Assembly: GCF_020216685.1 (NCBI RefSeq) | Contig: NZ_JAIWNS010000112.1 | Coordinates: 1-19,113 of the forward strand | DNA length: 19,113 nt | Reading direction: 5' to 3' | Origin: Methanospirillum hungatei | GTDB lineage: Archaea > Halobacteriota > Methanomicrobia > Methanomicrobiales > Methanospirillaceae | Part shown: positions 14,395 through 19,113 of the stretch, in pieces | Position numbering within the stretch: the stretch's first letter is position 1 | Layout: each line of letters begins with the position of its first letter | Translations under genes and position numbers: made by a program | The notes under the pieces: generated by a model | Told to the model about the DNA's origin: nothing | The model's database searches: none | What the model saw: the letters and a program-made list of their open reading frames with translations, nothing else

Positions 14395-17025
14395 AGAACC
14401 GGCGATAATCTCTTTCAGAGTAGCAAGGAAGAGATCGATCTCCTCTCTGGTATTATAATGTGCAATACTGACCCGAACCGTTCCATCTGGCAGATTCAGG
14501 GCATTCATCAGCGGCTGGCAGCAGTGATGTCCTGACCTGACCAGAATATCATGCTCATCCAGTCGTTGAGCTATCTCATGGGGATGCATCTCTTCAACGG
14601 TGAATGAAACAACCCCTATTCTGGTTTCGGGGTTTCTTGATGCATATACCCGGACTCTCTCGATGGTATGGAGGCCTTCAATCAGGCGGCTGGTAAGATC
14701 TTCTTCATGGGAATGGATCGTGTCCATCCCGATTTTCCTGAGGTAATCAACTGCAACGCCTAATCCGATGCCTCCGGCGATGTTGGGTGTACCCGCTTCG
14801 TATTGCTCATAACCCTGTATCAGTACAACATCGTCACCGGTAACCGATTCAACGGTTCCACCCCCCTGCATCAGGGGAGTCAGGAGGGGTTCTTTCATCC
14901 AGAGAACACCAGTGCCGGTCGGCCCGCCTAGTTTATGCCCGGAAAAGCAGTAGAAATCACACCCGATTGACGATACATTCACCGGCATATGGGGGGCTGC
15001 CTGAGCTCCGTCGATGAGAAGGAGCACTCCTTTTTCCCTGCACAAGGCGGCTACCTCATGCACCGGGGTAATGATCCCGAGAACATTTGATGCCTGGGTA
15101 ATTGCCACAAGTCTGACCGGTTTTTCCAGCATCTTCCGGAATGCATCCATGTCCAGGGAATAATCCGGACGTATGCCGACGATATCAAGGGTGACACCCT
15201 GCTTCTCAAGTGATCTCCAGGGCAGGAGGTTTGAGTGATGTTCAAGGATGGTCGTGACAACCCGGTCACCAGGAGTCCAGCTGAGGCCATGAGCGACCAT
15301 GTTGATCGCTTCGGTGGTATTTTTTGTAAAGACCGTAATGCCGCCCTGTGCCCCGATGAATTCGGCTACCTTTTCATGGGCATGCCAGTACCGCTGGGTC
15401 GCTATCCGGGTAAACCGATGCACCCCTCTTCCGACATTTGACCTGTACCGGTGCTCAAATTCAACCATGGCCTCAACAACCGGTTCAGGCGAACAACTGG
15501 TCGCAGCGTTATCCAGGTACACGACATCTGCAAGGATGGGATAATCATGCCTGATTGCACGGATTAGATCATCCAACTCCGGTCCGACTTCTGCTCTCTT
15601 CTGCTCTATAGGAGAGCCATTCTGGCTTTGCTGCTTCTTCTTTCTCTCCTTCGTTGGTGCCAGGGTGAAATCATTATTGACATGGACTCCCATGTTCCTG
15701 CATAACTCACGCATCTTAGGAGGGAGTGCCCGCCATCGCCACAGACCCCAGTCAGTATAGGCGTCCGGCATCTGTTTCTTGTCAGCCCACCTCTGAAGAA
15801 ATGCATCCCACCGCCCGGTGAAATCCGGATGGGTCTTTCGGATGGAGTCATATTCGCTCTCAAGCATGGCAGGACAGAGATAGCAGCCTATCCGCTCTAT
15901 CCCTCGTTCATACAGGGGGTTTATCGGGATCTTCCGCCACCAGAGATAGAGGAATACTTCAAATGCCCTCCAACTCCGGATGGGGGATATATTCAGCTGC
16001 AGGGGATTTGCCGGATTCTGACTGGTCTCATCAAGACCGGCACGGTTCCATGACTCATACCAGCGGTTCCCCTGAATGGTGACACAGGGGCCGGTGTCGG
16101 CAAGATATATCTTCAGGGGGTGTAATTTGAGAAGTTTACAACACCACCGGTTGTCCTTGCCCGGGGGTCCTGCTTTCTCCACCGCCTGCCAGAAGTCGCC
16201 ACCCTTCCTGATTATCTCAACTCCCTGCTCCTCGATGAAACGGATGGTTTCAGGGAACTCAAGTCCGGTATCGATAAAAAAGGCCTTCTCTACCCCGGCT
16301 TTTCGTGCCAGGTGAAGAACTGCCGTGCTGTCCTTTCCGCCGGAGAATGAGACATTGACTGTTGGCCGGTCTTTCATGTGACTCTTAATGGTTCGGACAG
16401 CGTTCCGCTCAAGGTTTTTCAGATGATAGGTATTGTGGGCGATGACCTCATCCCAGTCAGGGTCCGGATAAGGGGATGGGGTAATGGGGATGAGTTCCTT
16501 GACCTTGATATATCCCTCCTTCACGATGGCCGTCCCGTACTTTCCATTCGCCGTGACAATGACTGATCCCTCCGGGACCGGTTCTTTTAAGGGGAAGCGT
16601 TTTCCGCCGATTCTCCCTTTTTCAGCTTTCAGATCGATATGAGCCGTCAGGTCAATGATTCCTTTTGTTATATGGGGAACCAGAAATGGCAAGGCTTCAG
16701 GGGTAATATCGAGTGAATAGGTTTTTGTCACCGGATCAAAGGTGAACCAGCCAAATCGCTGCCCGTTGATGATGACCAGTTCTGCACGATCATATCCCCC
16801 GGTCTTATTGAGTAGAATTACTTTCGGGACAGGAACATCACCGTATTGGGATGTTAATACCTGGATGATGTGATCCCGATCTGCCGAGAGAGCAGGCCGG
16901 AGATCATAGGGCTGAAGAAGGAGGATGGTTTTTGCTTCATTGCCGCAGCTGCAGGTTCGTCCGATCAGGGGAACATTGCAGTGTTCACACCAGTAGAGTG
17001 TTTTTTTCACAGCCGGCTCGTGCAT
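14368..17025 (-). CDS. Fusion: zinc ribbon, PAPS-reductase-like domain and SufS-type cysteine desulfurase
   Basis: An 885-residue fusion. Residues 11-29 form a zinc ribbon (C13, C16, C25, C27). Residues about 60-178 are a beta-rich, PUA-like region. Residues about 215-445 are a PAPS reductase/ATP-pyrophosphatase domain with the PP-loop SGGKDS (228-233), C295/C296 (WCCKLLKLHPLK) and C381/C384 (IGCYLCP), an arrangement like the [4Fe-4S] cysteines of assimilatory APS reductases. After a charged linker (about 455-490), residues 495-875 are a complete class V aminotransferase fold: LDNAATS, histidine 596 (EHHSN), aspartate 672 (DGAQ), PLP lysine 698 (SGHKLG) and persulfide cysteine 835 (RSGHHCCQP). 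The enzyme should release sulfur from cysteine, possibly passing it to the PP-loop domain or to the neighbouring FdhD-like protein. Its stop overlaps the fdhD-like gene by 27 bases. Physiological substrate unknown. Confidence 0.87.
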   Translation of the reverse strand: MHEPAVKKTLYWCEHCNVPLIGRTCSCGNEAKTILLLQPYDLRPALSADRDHIIQVLTSQYGDVPVPKVILLNKTGGYDRAELVIINGQRFGWFTFDPVTKTYSLDITPEALPFLVPHITKGIIDLTAHIDLKAEKGRIGGKRFPLKEPVPEGSVIVTANGKYGTAIVKEGYIKVKELIPITPSPYPDPDWDEVIAHNTYHLKNLERNAVRTIKSHMKDRPTVNVSFSGGKDSTAVLHLARKAGVEKAFFIDTGLEFPETIRFIEEQGVEIIRKGGDFWQAVEKAGPPGKDNRWCCKLLKLHPLKIYLADTGPCVTIQGNRWYESWNRAGLDETSQNPANPLQLNISPIRSWRAFEVFLYLWWRKIPINPLYERGIERIGCYLCPAMLESEYDSIRKTHPDFTGRWDAFLQRWADKKQMPDAYTDWGLWRWRALPPKMRELCRNMGVHVNNDFTLAPTKERKKKQQSQNGSPIEQKRAEVGPELDDLIRAIRHDYPILADVVYLDNAATSCSPEPVVEAMVEFEHRYRSNVGRGVHRFTRIATQRYWHAHEKVAEFIGAQGGITVFTKNTTEAINMVAHGLSWTPGDRVVTTILEHHSNLLPWRSLEKQGVTLDIVGIRPDYSLDMDAFRKMLEKPVRLVAITQASNVLGIITPVHEVAALCREKGVLLLIDGAQAAPHMPVNVSSIGCDFYCFSGHKLGGPTGTGVLWMKEPLLTPLMQGGGTVESVTGDDVVLIQGYEQYEAGTPNIAGGIGLGVAVDYLRKIGMDTIHSHEEDLTSRLIEGLHTIERVRVYASRNPETRIGVVSFTVEEMHPHEIAQRLDEHDILVRSGHHCCQPLMNALNLPDGTVRVSIAHYNTREEIDLFLATLKEIIAGSSPGNPFRS

Positions 17026-17086
17026 TTCACTGAATAATAGGGGGTGAGGAGATAAGATACCTGTCAGTGATGAACAAAGATGGAAC

Positions 17087-17096
17087 GAAAATTATT
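17087..17096 (+). promoter_or_regulatory. Possible TATA-like box for the ATPase gene
   Basis: The AT-rich run aaaattatta lies about 30 bases before the ATG at 17123, the spacing expected for an archaeal promoter giving a leaderless or near-leaderless transcript. It sits in the 97-base gap between the divergent fusion gene and the ATPase gene. The match is loose. Confidence 0.3.
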
Positions 17097-17122
17097 AGTG
17101 TACTCTCGATTATGATAATGTG

Positions 17123-18559
17123 ATGTACACTTTTTTCGGTAGGGAAACAGAGATGGCCGAGCTCAATGATCGTTTCATCGGTCCACGTTCTGAGTTTTTT
17201 ATCATCTATGGGAGGAGAAGAGTCGGAAAAAGTGAACTTATTAATGAATTTATCCGTCAGAATAAGGGGCTCCGCATTCAGGTTCGTGAGGGTTCACGAA
17301 AATATCAGTTAGAACAATTCGCAGAGGCATTCTCGGAATTTTTTGATGATCCATTTATTGGGAAAAATGGTTTCACATCCTGGGATTCAGTCTTTGAATA
17401 TCTTGCATCCCGCTTGACAAATCGGTTCATTCTGGCAATAGATGAGTTTCCCTATCTGGTAAAAGAAGATAGAAAAATCCTCTCGATACTTCAGTATCAT
17501 TGGGACGATAGACTTCGAGAAACCCGTATTTTCCTGATTTTATCCGGTTCATCAATTGGAATGATGGAAGATGAGGTTCTTTCATATCGGAGTCCATTAT
17601 TTGGAAGAAGGACAGGACAACTTTTACTCAGGTCATTCCGGTTTCATGAAGTTCTTCCAATATTTCAGGATTTCAGAAAAGCGGTTGAGTATTACGCGGT
17701 GTATGGGGGGACTCCTGCCTATATACTGAGTGTGAATACCAATGAAACCATTCAGCATTCAATCGAGAAAAATCTGCTCAATCCCCTCTCGTATCTGTTC
17801 AGGGAGGTTGAATTTCTTCTCCGGATGGAACTTGTGGAACTACGATATTATTTTGCAATCCTGCTCTCCATCTCCCGGGGAAATAATACGCAGCATCTGA
17901 TTACCAATGATACCGGTATACAGAAAGGTACGGTCAACCGATATCTTGCTACACTTATTGATCTGGACATCATATGGAAAGAAGTTCCTGCATTTGAGGA
18001 TGAAAGGAGCAGAAAAGGTCGTTACTACTTCAGGGATAATTTGTTTTCATTCTGGTTCAGATTTATCTTTCCTCATCTGGAACGTGCTGAAAGTGGGTTT
18101 GCAGAACAGGTTTTGACAGAGAATATCACCCCGTATCTTGCACAGTATACCGGTTCGTTATTTGAACGAATGATTATTGATCTGTTATTTTATCTGAATG
18201 GTGCGGGTAAACTTCCTTTTCCATGTATATTTTCGTCGATGAGAAGATGGTGGCATAAAGGAGAAGAGATTGATATTGTTGGTATTTCTGAAACAGATTC
18301 ATCCATTCTGTTTTGTGAGGTAAAATGGCAGGATAATGTTGATGGAAAAAAGGTGGCTTTTGACCTGAAACAAAAAGCTGGTCTTATCTCCTGGAAAGAA
18401 AAGGAACGGAATGAGATGTTCATGGTCATTGCCAGGTCTTTCTCATCTGTCGGTGATGAGGAACATGTGATATACATGGATCTTGAAATACTTGAAAAAC
18501 TCATTCATTCATCAAGCTCTCTCCATATACCTAGAAATCTGACAATACCAGGAAGATGA
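17123..18559 (+). CDS. Archaeal ATPase of the ATPase_2/DUF234 family
   Basis: A 478-residue member of the archaeal STAND-like ATPase family. Residues 1-200 form the P-loop domain: FFGRETE start (residues 4-10), Walker A YGRRRVGKSE (29-38, lysine 36), Walker B ILAIDEFPY (103-111) and a sensor-like strand FLILSGSS (137-144). Residues about 240-315 look like a winged helix (QKGTVNRYLATLIDLDII), and residues about 345-460 are the DUF234 region, with a PD-(D/E)XK-type core: E348, E382/D384 (EEIDIV) and E399-V-K401 (FCEVKW). Cellular role is unknown for the family; DNA binding or cleavage is plausible. ATG 17123 is preferred to the adjacent GTG at 17120. The gene stands alone between unrelated genes, and such ATPases occur in many copies with patchy distribution, so lateral acquisition is possible. 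Confidence 0.83.
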   Translation: MYTFFGRETEMAELNDRFIGPRSEFFIIYGRRRVGKSELINEFIRQNKGLRIQVREGSRKYQLEQFAEAFSEFFDDPFIGKNGFTSWDSVFEYLASRLTNRFILAIDEFPYLVKEDRKILSILQYHWDDRLRETRIFLILSGSSIGMMEDEVLSYRSPLFGRRTGQLLLRSFRFHEVLPIFQDFRKAVEYYAVYGGTPAYILSVNTNETIQHSIEKNLLNPLSYLFREVEFLLRMELVELRYYFAILLSISRGNNTQHLITNDTGIQKGTVNRYLATLIDLDIIWKEVPAFEDERSRKGRYYFRDNLFSFWFRFIFPHLERAESGFAEQVLTENITPYLAQYTGSLFERMIIDLLFYLNGAGKLPFPCIFSSMRRWWHKGEEIDIVGISETDSSILFCEVKWQDNVDGKKVAFDLKQKAGLISWKEKERNEMFMVIARSFSSVGDEEHVIYMDLEILEKLIHSSSSLHIPRNLTIPGR

Positions 18560-18603
18560 AACACTCTAATAGGGAGTTTACTGATTCCATCTGCCGGATT
18601 ACA

Positions 18604-18614
18604 AAATAATTTAT
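18604..18614 (+). promoter_or_regulatory. Possible TATA-like box for thiM
   Basis: The AT-rich run aataatttatc lies about 40 bases before the thiM ATG (18652) in the 92-base gap after the ATPase gene. It is the only TATA-like sequence there. A start near 18635 would leave a leader of about 15 bases without a visible Shine-Dalgarno sequence. No TPP riboswitch core is visible. Confidence 0.3.
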
Positions 18615-18651
18615 CGTACAATGCAGACTTATCCTGAAATACTGGATTTTC

Positions 18652-19113
18652 ATGACACTTTTTGGATCAATCCTTACAGATATCAGGGAAAAAACACCCC
18701 TTGTCCACCATATGACAAACTATGTCACGGTGAATGACTGTGCCAATATCACCCTCTGCATCGGCGCTTCACCCGTCATGGCCCATGCAGAAGAAGAAAT
18801 CGGGGAGATGGTTTCACTTGCAGGAGCTCTTGTTCTGAACATTGGCACCCTTGATCCCCTCCAGATTGACCGGATGTTTATCGCAGCAAAAACCGCAGAG
18901 AAGCATGGCATTCCTATCATCCTCGACCCGGTCGGTGCCGGAGCAACCAGTTTACGGACAATCACGGCTCAGAGAATGATCCAGGAGCTCGCCATCTCTG
19001 TTCTCAAGGGCAATGCCGGAGAGATTGGGACCCTTGCTGGGAAACAGGCACAGGTTCGTGGTGTAGACTCCGGAGGGGTGGCCGGGGATCCAACTGAAAT
19101 CACCAGTGGGCTT
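18652..19113 (+). CDS. thiM: Hydroxyethylthiazole kinase ThiM, N-terminal part
   Basis: Phosphorylates 4-methyl-5-(2-hydroxyethyl)thiazole with ATP, a thiamine salvage step. The first 154 codons are present and the frame is open at the right edge. Family motifs are clear: [20 protein letters not shown] (19-38), the segment [13 protein letters not shown] (38-50) around the substrate pocket, LVLNIGTL (60-67), [10 protein letters not shown] (90-99) and [14 protein letters not shown] (117-130). Similarity begins within a few residues of this ATG, which supports the start. The product acts in the cytoplasm, with ThiE joining the thiazole to the pyrimidine; thiE may follow outside the window. The catalytic cysteine region of the C-terminal half lies beyond the edge and cannot be checked. 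Confidence 0.93.
   Translation, partial: MTLFGSILTDIREKTPLVHHMTNYVTVNDCANITLCIGASPVMAHAEEEIGEMVSLAGALVLNIGTLDPLQIDRMFIAAKTAEKHGIPIILDPVGAGATSLRTITAQRMIQELAISVLKGNAGEIGTLAGKQAQVRGVDSGGVAGDPTEITSGL

Noticed and set aside
18560..18651. Possible TPP riboswitch before thiM
   Set aside because: The gap is only 92 bases and lacks the conserved CTGAGA-type core and pairing; no such element can be supported.
18720..18965. 81-codon minus-strand frame
   Set aside because: It is antisense to well conserved thiM sequence and has no independent support.

Overview
The window looks like chromosomal DNA from a methanogenic euryarchaeon of the order Methanomicrobiales, plausibly close to Methanospirillum; the genus is an inference. 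The grounds are an archaeal-type end of the ribosomal 'spc' cluster (uL15, SecY, archaeal adenylate kinase, DUF106 membrane protein, archaeal cytidylate kinase), a coenzyme F390 synthetase-type ligase, archaeal TATA-like promoters with very short leaders, and PEGA, TPR and CARDB-like surface proteins. No tRNA, rRNA, CRISPR array or insertion sequence was seen, and no gene-free stretch exceeds about 100 bases.

Layout. (1) 1-3442, plus strand: a tight housekeeping operon for ribosome assembly, membrane protein insertion and nucleotide metabolism. (2) 3460-4812, minus: a F390 synthetase/phenylacetate-CoA ligase family enzyme, convergent with the operon. (3) 4876-13063, plus: the distinctive part of the window. 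Three tandem paralogous receptor-like proteins each carry a signal peptide, an extracytoplasmic NBR1-type Ig-like domain, a PEGA or PEGA-like domain, one membrane helix and a cytoplasmic protein-kinase fold. A secreted, C-terminally anchored TPR protein follows them. (4) 13065-13595, minus: a small secreted CARDB-like protein ending one base from the TPR gene. (5) 13654-14394, plus: a divergent FdhD-family protein, tail to tail with a minus-strand fusion (14368-17025) of a zinc ribbon, a PAPS-reductase-like ATP-pyrophosphatase domain and a SufS-type cysteine desulfurase. (6) 17123-18559, plus: a DUF234-type archaeal ATPase. (7) 18652 to the end: the start of thiM (thiamine salvage).

The main discovery candidate is region 3. 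All three kinase-like domains have replaced the catalytic HRD aspartate (HYH, HYH, HYL) and the DFG aspartate (GFA, GLI, GFD), yet keep the structural (A/T)PEQ and TDI(Y/F)Q motifs. They are therefore predicted to be transmembrane pseudokinase receptors that bind or scaffold rather than phosphorylate. The shared substitutions suggest the catalytic state was lost before the array duplicated. With the TPR and CARDB-like ectodomain proteins they may form an envelope sensing or scaffolding complex.

The second point of interest is the sulfur-transfer neighbourhood, where a sulfurtransferase of unusual sequence lies beside an unusual cysteine desulfurase fusion.
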